From positions 1 to 20,380 of IMG/VR virus record IMGVR_UViG_3300032117_000189: a DNA stretch of 20,380 nucleotides; one strand, given 5' to 3'. Every line of letters starts with the position of its first letter. The first letter of the stretch is position 1. Below are positions 1 to 7,392 of this stretch, one piece after another. A program made the translations under genes and the position numbers. The DNA comes from a virus. Under the pieces are notes generated by a model. It was not told the DNA's origin. It was given only the letters and a program-made list of their open reading frames with translations, and made no database searches.

Positions 1-264
1 CCAGTCAGTGTTAGTGTCTTTTCTGGCCTTGTCCTGATACTTCTGAATTGTCTTGCTCAACTTTGTTGCCGATACAGGGCGAAAGCGAATGTACAATTCA
101 GGGCTGTCCCAACGGGGAACCTTAATGTCAATAAACAAGTCATTAACAATTTGTTCGCGACGCTTCTTCAGCGACAACAGGGGAGTCGTTTCGGCAATAA
201 CGTTAACGGCCTCCCCTGTTGTAACAACAGAAGGTTCCTGCCCCTCAATGATAAAATCAACCAT
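1..264 (-). CDS. Partial protein after the tail tube, possible tail assembly chaperone (3' end outside window)
   Basis: The first 88 codons are present, from an ATG at 264 with a GGAGG site just upstream; the frame is open to the window edge. The N-terminus begins MVDFIIEGQEP and continues with a charged stretch (LKKRREQIVNDLFIDIKV) and a lysine-rich segment. Position is the main argument for function: in many long-tailed phages the gene directly after the tail tube encodes the tail assembly chaperone, often with a programmed frameshift near its end. That end lies outside the window, so the frameshift cannot be tested here. No catalytic motif is visible. It follows the tube gene by 37 bases and is probably co-transcribed with it. 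Confidence 0.6.
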   Translation of the reverse strand, partial: MVDFIIEGQEPSVVTTGEAVNVIAETTPLLSLKKRREQIVNDLFIDIKVPRWDSPELYIRFRPVSATKLSKTIQKYQDKARKDTNTDW

Positions 265-301
265 GTTTCCTCCAGTGGTTTTGTTTTTAGTATACTACAA
301 T

Positions 302-865
302 TTAGATTACGGTGACGACCGGCCAGGTGATAGCACCAAGGCTTGCGCTGGGCGCTGTGCTGCCGTTGCTGGAAGAGCCAGACGTAAGCGCAATCGTCTC
401 AACGGAAAGGTCAACGTCAAGCATACGCACGTTGTTGCTGTTTGCGTCAGCGCCGCCAGGTGTCACCTTGGCAATACGGCCGGTGTAAACCGTGCCAGCG
501 CCCCAAGCGTTTCCGCCATCGTCCAGAGGTTGCACAGTAACCTGAGCAATGCTGTTGCCGATAAGGTTAATCAGGTCGGACCAGACCGCGTTGTCAATTC
601 CGGTGTTCCACGCCTTTGAAATTGTAACGTCTGAGTACGTGGGAAGGGCAAGAAATGAAATTTCCGGGCCCATGCCACCGGGGCGGTGCTTGCTGATTGA
701 CGCTTGCACGTCGCCGCCGCTGAACTTGTCGAAGACGTAGGGGGCGGACTTTGCCAAACTTGAGCCAAGCGTTACGCTTGCGGGCGTTACCAAAATTGAC
801 AGGGTTACAAGAAACTGCTGTTCTGAACCGAAGTAGGTCGGGGTGCCTGTGTTTGTAATAGACAT
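302..865 (-). CDS. Tail tube protein
   Basis: 187 residues, ATG start with AAGGA about 8 bases upstream, TAA stop. It lies directly downstream of the tail sheath gene, the normal place for the inner tube protein of contractile-tailed phages. Composition fits a tube subunit: Gly/Ser/Thr/Val-rich, no Cys, beta-rich, with a conserved-looking core around residues 47-75 (SGGDVQASISKHRPGGMGPE) in which a Pro-Gly-Gly loop precedes an ISFLALP strand. Tube proteins of this family are typically 140-200 residues. Subunits would stack as rings inside the sheath to form the DNA channel. Identity rests on gene order plus size and composition rather than on a sharp motif. Confidence 0.8.
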   Translation of the reverse strand: MSITNTGTPTYFGSEQQFLVTLSILVTPASVTLGSSLAKSAPYVFDKFSGGDVQASISKHRPGGMGPEISFLALPTYSDVTISKAWNTGIDNAVWSDLINLIGNSIAQVTVQPLDDGGNAWGAGTVYTGRIAKVTPGGADANSNNVRMLDVDLSVETIALTSGSSSNGSTAPSASLGAITWPVVTVI

Positions 866-891
866 ATTTTTTCCTTAGAAGTTTGTTCTAG

Positions 892-2433
892 TTATTGAGG
901 AAGCGAGGCAGTGACCGAGTACTTGGCAACACTGATGTTGACAAATTCACCAAACGGAGACATTTTCAGGCTGACCACAGCGTTGATTTGACCCAGCGCA
1001 ATTGTTGAAGGAGTGTTGACGGAAGAACCAACGTTGACGACGTAAGCCGAACCAGCGGTGGCGCCGTAAAGGCTCCCGCGCAACCAGTACAGTTGGCACT
1101 GAGCGCCAAGAGCGCCAGCCAACTTGCCAAACAATTGGCCCTTGCCGTCAATTTCCTGAAAGACAAAACCTTCGGCAATTGAGTCAAACTGTTCAATGAT
1201 TTGCATACGGAAACGAACGTTGCTGAGGTAGGTCCAGTTGGGGTTCAAAGCAGCCGAACGGAAACCGTAGATTGCAATTGTACCAGTGTTGGGGATGTTG
1301 CGAACAACGTTCACGCCGGCCGCGTTGAGGGCAGCGCGGTCAGAAGCAACGTAAGACTGGGTAACACCAGTAACGTAGTTTGCAGAACCGTTAACCACAC
1401 CAGCGGCAGGGACGTTGGCGTCGTTTCCGGCGTCGTTGCGCGAAATGTTGGCCGCGACCAAAGCGACAGGAGGAACCGTGCGGTTGAACGCGTACGGGTT
1501 TGTCGCTGAAGGGTTGGTGTTAACGACGCCAGGACAGGTCAGCCACGGGCCAAAGAAGCCGGCGTACGACGGGTCCAAAACGGCCGCGTTGCTCTGGAAG
1601 GTGGCAACGGCGGTTGACATTGTGGCAGCGGTAGGCGTATTGACAACATCCAGCAACGCAACGCGGTTAAAGTTAACACAGTGGTTGGCAATGCTGGTGT
1701 AAACCGCGGCGCCGGTGTTGCCGGGGTACGAAACTTGACCGGGACCGTAGGCGTCTGTGATAGCAGCAAGAGCAGTAACAGCGTCGGCGTCGGCAACGGC
1801 TATGTCGGCGCCAAGCGTCAGGTAAACAATAAGAGGGGCAATGGCCGTGGTGGGAAGCGTAGAAGTACCGGCCATGGAAGCAGCGGTAACCATGCTTTGG
1901 TAGCCGGGCAACGAGTTGACCCAGTTGATAACGTCATTGTCGCCAGAAAGGCCGGAGACGGCGGCGTTGACGTTGCCGTTGTAGGCAATAGTAGCGCTGT
2001 AGTTACCAGTTGAAATGTAGTTAACGGTCAGAATGACGCCGGCGGCCGAAGCGCTGGACGAGTTGGCCCAAGTACCGGGACCGTTGGCGGTCAACTTCCA
2101 AACGCCTCCAAGGGCGGCTGAGGTGGCAACTGTTCCGGCGCCGGGGGCAACGCGGACGACAAACGCCTGCATACCGCCTTCGCGGAAAAACACGTCCAGC
2201 GAGTCGTAAAGCAAGGTGCTGTTTACGTTGGTCAGCGCGTAACGACCGGTGATTTGGCCGTTAACGATTTGACCAAAAACAGCGTTAAAGTCGCTCATTG
2301 ATTGAATCGGAACCGGGATGTTGGCGGGACCAGCGGCAACTCCAAGCGCAAACCATGTGCCCGTGGGGTTATTGGTTTGCGTGTTGGAGGCGGCAGCGGT
2401 CACCGTAATATTGGTACCTGGGGCTTGAGCCAT
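892..2433 (-). CDS. Tail sheath protein
   Basis: 513 residues; ATG at 2433 forms a TAATG overlap with the preceding gene and has AGGAG 7 bases upstream; TAA stop. The N-terminal part (PTGTWFALGVAAGPANIPVPIQSMSDFNAVFG) and the C-terminal part (TGTIAIYGFRSAALNPNWTYLSNVRF followed by MQIIEQFDSIAEGFVFQEID) are characteristic of phage sheath proteins, where the C-terminal domain forms the inner contractile mesh. The middle, rich in Ala/Gly/Thr, would be the variable outward domain. It assembles around the tube and contracts during DNA injection. This gene is the strongest evidence that the phage is a myovirus. The tube gene follows after 26 bases. Confidence 0.93.
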   Translation of the reverse strand: MAQAPGTNITVTAAASNTQTNNPTGTWFALGVAAGPANIPVPIQSMSDFNAVFGQIVNGQITGRYALTNVNSTLLYDSLDVFFREGGMQAFVVRVAPGAGTVATSAALGGVWKLTANGPGTWANSSSASAAGVILTVNYISTGNYSATIAYNGNVNAAVSGLSGDNDVINWVNSLPGYQSMVTAASMAGTSTLPTTAIAPLIVYLTLGADIAVADADAVTALAAITDAYGPGQVSYPGNTGAAVYTSIANHCVNFNRVALLDVVNTPTAATMSTAVATFQSNAAVLDPSYAGFFGPWLTCPGVVNTNPSATNPYAFNRTVPPVALVAANISRNDAGNDANVPAAGVVNGSANYVTGVTQSYVASDRAALNAAGVNVVRNIPNTGTIAIYGFRSAALNPNWTYLSNVRFRMQIIEQFDSIAEGFVFQEIDGKGQLFGKLAGALGAQCQLYWLRGSLYGATAGSAYVVNVGSSVNTPSTIALGQINAVVSLKMSPFGEFVNISVAKYSVTASLPQ

Positions 2434-2687
2434 TAGATTTCTCCTGTGGGACTAGTTGAAACAGTTTCCTGGTTCTTAGAATTTTTTGTTGTTGATGCGG
2501 GCTTGGGCGCGACTTCTTGGACCTCTGAAACAACTGGGTCGGGGATAATCGAAGCCTGACCATTTGAGATAAGGTTCTCAATAACCGGCGTTAGATTAAC
2601 AACATGGGTTTCCCCCATTGCCATCGGCTGCCCCAAGTCGTCAAACACTACATAGTCCGACTGGATGATGATTGTAACTAAGTTCAT
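2433..2687 (-). CDS. Small tail-region protein, function unknown
   Basis: 84 residues. The ATG overlaps the previous stop (ATGA) and its own TAA overlaps the sheath ATG (TAATG), so it is translationally coupled on both sides and almost certainly real. The N-terminal half (residues 1-55) is hydrophobic and beta-like, with VVNLTPVIENLISNGQASI; the C-terminal 30 residues are a disordered Pro/Lys/Ser/Thr tail. No family is recognised. Its place between tail terminator and sheath suggests a role in tail or connector assembly; this is inferred from position only. Confidence 0.75.
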   Translation of the reverse strand: MNLVTIIIQSDYVVFDDLGQPMAMGETHVVNLTPVIENLISNGQASIIPDPVVSEVQEVAPKPASTTKNSKNQETVSTSPTGEI

Positions 2688-3331
2688 AGAGTTCCCCCTA
2701 GCGGGACTTTAGTGATAGAAATGTTGGTTGTTTCAACTTCTGGAATTGCCGCTGGGGCCGAAGTTGAAGGCACCGATACGCCACCGTAAATGTTCATTAC
2801 GTTTGCGATGGTGACAAGAAAGCGAATGTGAGCAACGCCGGTTGTGCGGCCTGAACTGTGTTCGCCTTCAAGGTATTCTTCGCCAATCCAAAGCGTGTTT
2901 TCTGCAAGACCATTAAGGGCGCGGTTTTGCACGATGCACGTACGAATACAGGCTGCGTATGCTTGTGTCAACGCTTCGGTTTCTTGCCAGTCGGTAGTAC
3001 CGTATAGGTAGACCATAACATCAACGTGGAAGTGAGCACGCACATTGCTTTGGTAAATCTCTGGCTGGCCCGCCGTGCCTGGAACCGTTACAAGAACGGC
3101 CGCTTTGGCGTTTTTGGGCAATGTCCGAAAATCGGGGCGGTGCCGGTACTCAAAAGGAACCGACAAAACATTGCTGCCCAATGCACGATTGAATTCTGCA
3201 ATGTAAGTTGGAAACCAGGTTTGAAGCGTTGTATAAAAAGCCTCTTGAACAGAGTGACCGCCGTAAACGGGGCCGTAAGCGTCATCAAGATTGTTCATGG
3301 ACCAATCGGTCCACCATTCTCTTTTAACCAT
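2684..3331 (-). CDS. Probable tail terminator / head-tail joining protein
   Basis: 215 residues, ATG at 3331 overlapping the preceding TAA (TAATG), TGA stop overlapping the next ATG. It is the only gene of the structural block (12974 to 302) that ends in TGA. The central part has an alternating strand pattern (AAVLVTVPGT, VRAHFHVDVMVYLYGTTDW) and a helix containing AYAACIRTCIVQN, as in the small alpha/beta tail-terminator and completion proteins that cap the tail tube. Position between the Mu gpG-like protein and the sheath agrees. The last 30 residues are a Ser/Pro/Ala-rich extension. No diagnostic motif is visible, so the role is inferred from order and fold pattern. Confidence 0.7.
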   Translation of the reverse strand: MVKREWWTDWSMNNLDDAYGPVYGGHSVQEAFYTTLQTWFPTYIAEFNRALGSNVLSVPFEYRHRPDFRTLPKNAKAAVLVTVPGTAGQPEIYQSNVRAHFHVDVMVYLYGTTDWQETEALTQAYAACIRTCIVQNRALNGLAENTLWIGEEYLEGEHSSGRTTGVAHIRFLVTIANVMNIYGGVSVPSTSAPAAIPEVETTNISITKVPLGGTL

Positions 3332-4110
3332 TACCGCGTCCTCTTGCCCAGTGTTTTGCCGCCAAGAAGTTTAGTCTGTTCCGAACCGATTTTATGGCCT
3401 CGCCCATAGTGAATGTCCATGGGGTGCCCAAACGGACGAAATTCTTCGTTGGGGTTTCGTTTTTTAATCTTGTTCTCAAATTTGCGCAAATCTCTTTTAA
3501 GAGCATCGGTGCGATAAGAGTTGGAGGGAATCTTTACATTCTCTCGTTTTTGTTCCTTGGCGGTTCCCTCAAGAACGTAGAATTTAATAATTCTATTTGC
3601 AATTGCAATAAATGTCGGTCTAATTGTAACAAATTGTCGTTTGGGATTATTGCCGAGTCCGAGTTGGTGAACCGCTCCATAATTGTGGTTATGTGAATAA
3701 CCGCCCGGTGCTTCACGGTTTGGGTCAATTGTCATTTCGATGGCTTTGGTGCCAACATATTTCAAATTGGGGTCCGAAGCGGCTTTGGCCAAATAACCAA
3801 AATTGAGCAATGCTGTGTCCGACGGGTTTCCGCCCTTAACGGCGCGTTCGCTATAAGTAGACCAATTGCTGCCATAGCCATAGCCTTCCGACAACGAAGA
3901 CCAAAAAGTTTTAATTCCAAATTCTGGCGCGTAACCGCCACTCATAAACCGGCGGGCTTCCATCATTCCGAATTCGGCAACAATGGAGTTTAGGGCGGGC
4001 TGGGGGTCTTTAAGGCGCTCTTTGACTAACTCAAGGCGAGATGAAATGTCCTTAAAAGCATTTGAGTTTTTAAAAACGCCTTGGCCATAAACAATTGCCT
4101 TGACTGGCAT
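3331..4110 (-). CDS. Virion morphogenesis / tail completion protein, Mu gpG-like
   Basis: 259 residues from ATG 4110 (MPVKAIVYG), which overlaps the previous TAA as TAATG; a longer reading from a TTG at 4125 lacks a ribosome site and is not preferred. The middle of the protein shows the pattern of the phage virion morphogenesis family: a loop around WSTYSERAVKGG, then LLNFGYLAKAAS (the L-x-x-G-x-L-x-x-A helix start), then YGAVHQLG, then RQFVTI. In that family the protein joins head and tail or completes the tail tip. The C-terminal 60 residues are strongly basic and lengthen the protein beyond the usual 150-200. TAA stop, overlapping the tail terminator ATG. Confidence 0.75.
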   Translation of the reverse strand: MPVKAIVYGQGVFKNSNAFKDISSRLELVKERLKDPQPALNSIVAEFGMMEARRFMSGGYAPEFGIKTFWSSLSEGYGYGSNWSTYSERAVKGGNPSDTALLNFGYLAKAASDPNLKYVGTKAIEMTIDPNREAPGGYSHNHNYGAVHQLGLGNNPKRQFVTIRPTFIAIANRIIKFYVLEGTAKEQKRENVKIPSNSYRTDALKRDLRKFENKIKKRNPNEEFRPFGHPMDIHYGRGHKIGSEQTKLLGGKTLGKRTR

Positions 4111-4796
4111 TAGCCGCGGACCCAAGGACCAATCAGTTTATTGATTTGCTGGTCCATCTGGTCAAGATTCATTTCACGGCGCGTTTGAGGTTCGAATTCA
4201 AGCATGATAAATTTTGCGGCCTGGAAAAGACAGGCGCGGCGAAGCGAGGCCGGTATGCCGTTGGTGTAGCCGCCGCTGTAAACAACTTGAATTCTGGAGC
4301 CTTCGGGCGCAAATGTTCCGAGGCGAATCCAAACGTGACCGTCAGTTACGTCAGGTCCGCGAACGCCACCGTTCAAAAAGTCAATAGGCTGGTAGTCGCC
4401 GTATGTGCGGAAAATGGTCATGGACTCAATGGTGTAAGTCCAAAGTTCAGGGTATGCCGGCGCACAGTGGTCAAGCCAGAAGTGGCGGACCAGTGTTGAG
4501 GCGCCTAGCGCAATAGCCTGGGACATTCCCAATGAACCATAAATGTCCATTGGCATGTCAGCGTTATTGCCGTATTCTGCGGGGTCAATCCCGAAAAGAC
4601 GGTCTTGGTAAATGTGCCCAGTAAACGGGGCAAGACGGCGACCGGTAATGTCTTCGATGTGTGCCGTTGCTTCGACAAGAATATCAGCGATTGTAGTCGC
4701 TTCTAAATCAACGACCAGTTCAGGATACCGCTTTGAAAATTCTTCTACCGTGGCAAGCGCAACGGGGTCCGAATATTGTGACCCGTTATTTGCCAT
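4110..4796 (-). CDS. Head-tail connector (adaptor) protein
   Basis: 228 residues, ATG at 4796, 6 bases after the preceding TAG, with AAGGA about 10 bases upstream. The N-terminal helical segment (VEEFSKRYPELVVDLEATTI, then a run ending ITGRRLAPF) is typical of connector proteins of the HK97 gp6 / SPP1 gp15 type, which bind under the portal ring and form the neck. The C-terminal part has a further helix (ASLRRACLFQAAKFIMLEFE) often seen in the same proteins. Position after the capsid gene and before the gpG-like protein agrees. TAA stop overlaps the next ATG. Confidence 0.72.
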   Translation of the reverse strand: MANNGSQYSDPVALATVEEFSKRYPELVVDLEATTIADILVEATAHIEDITGRRLAPFTGHIYQDRLFGIDPAEYGNNADMPMDIYGSLGMSQAIALGASTLVRHFWLDHCAPAYPELWTYTIESMTIFRTYGDYQPIDFLNGGVRGPDVTDGHVWIRLGTFAPEGSRIQVVYSGGYTNGIPASLRRACLFQAAKFIMLEFEPQTRREMNLDQMDQQINKLIGPWVRG

Positions 4797-4802
4797 AGTA
4801 GC

Positions 4803-5108
4803 CTATTCCTTTGAGCGTCGCTTGGTGGTTGATGTTACTTCTAAAGCCTCTGAGAGGTCGTCTCCGGGCTTTTCTTCTACAACAGGTGGCTTAGGAGCCG
4901 CCTTTTTGGAAACAGCCTTTTCGACCGCAACCTTTACTTCTTCTTCAATCTTCTTTACTTCTTTTTCAACAACAAAAAAGAGTTCTCCAGGAATTGAAAG
5001 TAGTTCGTGCGCAAGGCGAGGATGTACCTCAATAGCGCCCTCCGCGCCTACTTTTTCCCAAACCAGTCCGGCAGCGCCGCCCAGTTCTTTCTTTGCTAAC
5101 AAAACCAC
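4803..5108 (-). CDS. Small head-region protein with charged helix, unknown
   Basis: 101 residues if translation begins at the GTG at 5108, which has GAAAGG 8 bases upstream; a TTG two codons earlier (5114) is too close to that site. The N-terminal half (VLLAKKELGGAAGLVWEKVG) could be a small folded domain; residues about 45-75 are a Lys/Glu/Val helix of coiled-coil type; the C-terminus is disordered and basic. TAG stop. It follows the GC hairpin behind the major capsid gene, so it is probably expressed at a lower level than the capsid. No family recognised. Confidence 0.65.
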   Translation of the reverse strand: MVLLAKKELGGAAGLVWEKVGAEGAIEVHPRLAHELLSIPGELFFVVEKEVKKIEEEVKVAVEKAVSKKAAPKPPVVEEKPGDDLSEALEVTSTTKRRSKE

Positions 5109-5135
5109 TTTCAAAACCTTTCGATAAATCCAGCA

Positions 5136-5172
5136 CAGCGGGCGGGGGAGGAACGAGGGGCCCCGCCCGCTG
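5136..5172 (-). terminator. Strong GC hairpin after the major capsid gene
   Basis: Perfect 12-bp stem (CAGCGGGCGGGG at 5136-5147 pairs with 5161-5172) around a 13-nt loop. It lies 47 bases beyond the capsid stop, in the only sizeable gap of this part of the operon. There is no U-tract after the stem on the minus strand, so it may be an attenuator or an mRNA 3'-end stabiliser rather than a full terminator. Either role would raise capsid mRNA relative to downstream connector genes. Confidence 0.5.
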
Positions 5173-5218
5173 CACTAGAAGTGTGTGCTACTTAACCAGT
5201 AACAACAAGTTGACTAAA

Positions 5219-6757
5219 TTAGTCAACAATGAAGTTAGGCGTGTACGACGTGTTGGTCGGCGTGTAGCCGTTACCAGCGGTGCTGTCGAGCGCGGCACGA
5301 ACGTTAGCCAAACGACCAATGTACTTCGGAGCGCGAATAGCGAGCGTGGTGTCCGCAACAAAGGCGAACGGCAGGCTGTCGGGCGAAGCGGTGGTCGGGA
5401 ACACGTTGACGGGCTGCATTTCACGCACGAACGGACGAACAATGTAGTTCGGGTCACGTGACATGAGGTAGATGCTCTGCTCGCCGTTTGAAGTCAACGG
5501 GTTGAGGCCGGTGTTCTTGTAGTAGTACGACGTGGGCGCAACACCAATGGCGTTGGTTCCGTTACCAGCGACAAGGGCGGCGCCGGTGTCGGTGATAGTG
5601 GTCGTGGACCAAGTGTTGCCTGTGCTGTCGAGGTAGAACGCGTCAACAATACCGATAAGGGTGAAGTTGGTGTTTACCGACTGCGAAGCACCAGCGGCGG
5701 TGCGGTACACCTTGTAGTGCGTAGGCTGCGAGCCCTCGGGACCCGTGGGGGTCGAGAAAGACAACTTAACACCACCGGTGGCGGGCGCCGCCGAGGCAGC
5801 AACCGAACCCTGGATTTCGCCAAAGCGGGCGATAACAGGAGCAACGACGTAACCGTAGGTGCCATTCAACGTACCGGTGATGGACGAAGTGGTCGTTGTG
5901 ACCGTGCCCATCTGGTTGGTACGAGGCGACAGGAACGAAGACTTGACAATAGGGACGCCACGGTAGGTCGGAACAATCAGACCTGACTGGATTTCCACTT
6001 GGTCAACGAAACGTTGCTGGTTGATAAGCAGTTGCGAAAGACGGCTGTTGGCCGCGGGTGACATGACGAACATCCACTCGGAGTTCTCAACCGGCTCGGC
6101 AACGTTGGACTCAACCATGTCGATAAGAAGGTCAAGCGAACCCAGAGACAGGTTGTTGCCGCCCATGTTGATGGCGTTCTGGTCGATACCGTCTGTCCAG
6201 GGGTTGGCAATGCCGCCCCATGTAACTTCGCCACCGTAGTTGTCAATTGTGCCGCCGCCGATGCCCTGAGCAGGGCCACCAGTCGAAGCAGAAGTGAACG
6301 ATGAGCAAATGACGTCAAGACCGTCGAACTGCGGGTAAGGGCCGTATGTTGTGGGCAGTTCAGCACCCCAAATGATAGCGGCTTCCATGTCCCAGTAAAG
6401 ACCGCGGGCAGCGCCCTCGATTTCACGGGCGCGCAAGTCACCAATCAGGTCTGCGGTAACAGCCTGCGAGTAACCCGTAACGGCGCCAACGCTCTGAAGC
6501 AGACGAATCTGAAAGTTCTCCTGAGCGTAGTTGGACACGGACACTGAGCGAGCACCACCGTCGGTTACGAAACCACCGGTAGGCAACTGAGTGCGCTTGT
6601 TGAAGTAGTAAACTGTTGAGCCCCACTTGACCGTCGGCAGCGAGCGAACGAGCGGCGCATAGCGACGCTGGTACTCAAGCAATACGGGGTCAATCTGCTT
6701 CTGTACGAGTGCAGCAGCACCCGCGGCAGTAAGGGCCTCTTCCAAATCGTTAGCCAT
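5219..6757 (-). CDS. Major capsid protein (HK97-type fold)
   Basis: 512 residues, ATG at 6757 with AAGGAGA 9 bases upstream, TAA stop. Early features fit an HK97-fold capsid protein without a long delta domain: an N-terminal helical segment, LEYQRRYAPLVRSLP, the strand-rich stretch GSTVYYFNKRTQLPTGG, and a long helix (LRAREIEGAARGLYWDMEAA). The segment VENSEWMFVMSPAANSRLSQL, then TYRGVPIVKSSFLSPR, is the usual P/A-domain part of such proteins. Residues about 285-412 look like an inserted Ig/fibronectin-III-like domain (THYKVYRTAAG core, Thr/Ser-rich strands), after which the capsid fold resumes at SNGEQSIYLMSRDP. It follows the scaffold gene, as expected. Confidence 0.88.
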   Translation of the reverse strand: MANDLEEALTAAGAAALVQKQIDPVLLEYQRRYAPLVRSLPTVKWGSTVYYFNKRTQLPTGGFVTDGGARSVSVSNYAQENFQIRLLQSVGAVTGYSQAVTADLIGDLRAREIEGAARGLYWDMEAAIIWGAELPTTYGPYPQFDGLDVICSSFTSASTGGPAQGIGGGTIDNYGGEVTWGGIANPWTDGIDQNAINMGGNNLSLGSLDLLIDMVESNVAEPVENSEWMFVMSPAANSRLSQLLINQQRFVDQVEIQSGLIVPTYRGVPIVKSSFLSPRTNQMGTVTTTTSSITGTLNGTYGYVVAPVIARFGEIQGSVAASAAPATGGVKLSFSTPTGPEGSQPTHYKVYRTAAGASQSVNTNFTLIGIVDAFYLDSTGNTWSTTTITDTGAALVAGNGTNAIGVAPTSYYYKNTGLNPLTSNGEQSIYLMSRDPNYIVRPFVREMQPVNVFPTTASPDSLPFAFVADTTLAIRAPKYIGRLANVRAALDSTAGNGYTPTNTSYTPNFIVD

Positions 6758-6807
6758 GGCTAATTCTCCTTAAATATTTTGGATAGGGGGTTTGTTGTTG
6801 CTTTTGC

Positions 6808-7392
6808 TTAGTAGCCGCGGTCGGCCTGGGCAAACTTGTGTGCGAAGAAGGGCGATGAACCCCAGATTTCGCTCTGGACCTTGCGGAAGTTCGTCGAAGA
6901 CATTTCGGCCAACTTGCGGGGGTCCAGTTCCTCCGACTCTGACAAGTCAGAGGCGTCGTTTCCTACTGAACCACTGCCGACGTAACCCTTACGGAAGGTT
7001 TGGCCTCCGTTGCGGTACGACTCAACAGCATTCTTCTTTGTCTCGGCAACAGCAGCCTCGGCAGCCGACTTGGCAGCCTCAGCAATCATTGCTTGAACTT
7101 GCTCAGCGGTAAAAAGGTTTTCGCTCACGGTATTCTCCTGTGATTCGATAGATTCTTCAGCAGTGGCCTCGGCGGCAACTTCCTCTTCGGCAGGAGCCTC
7201 AGCGGCCTCTTCCTCTTCGGGAGCAACCTCAGCGGCAACTTCTTCTTCTGGTGTTGATTCAACGGGCTTCTGGGCGGCCAAGATAAAGCCGGCCAATGCC
7301 TTCAGGTCTGCATCGGACATGGTGCGGGAAGCGGTCGATTCGAGCGCAATTTCCTCAGCCGGAGCCTCAGCAGTGGTCTGGTCGTCAGTCAT
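6808..7392 (-). CDS. Scaffold protein from an internal in-frame start
   Basis: An in-frame ATG at 7392 (Met460 of the protease-scaffold fusion) is preceded by AGGAGG with 8-base spacing, as strong a ribosome site as any in the window. It lies exactly at the border between the zinc-ribbon region and the Glu/Ala-rich scaffold. Starting there gives a 194-residue protein holding only the scaffold helix and C-terminal tail. This is the same arrangement as lambda C/Nu3, where a protease gene contains a nested scaffold gene. The codons under the site encode Glu-Glu-Glu-Val, so part of the match could be protein-driven. Confidence 0.55.
   Translation of the reverse strand: MTDDQTTAEAPAEEIALESTASRTMSDADLKALAGFILAAQKPVESTPEEEVAAEVAPEEEEAAEAPAEEEVAAEATAEESIESQENTVSENLFTAEQVQAMIAEAAKSAAEAAVAETKKNAVESYRNGGQTFRKGYVGSGSVGNDASDLSESEELDPRKLAEMSSTNFRKVQSEIWGSSPFFAHKFAQADRGY

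Noticed and set aside
53-619. Plus-strand ORF opposite tail tube
   Set aside because: No ribosome site; opposite two genes in conserved tail order.
4612-5127. Plus-strand ORF of 171 codons across connector genes
   Set aside because: Lies opposite three minus-strand genes with coupling and ribosome sites; Ser/Thr-rich composition is that of a shadow frame.
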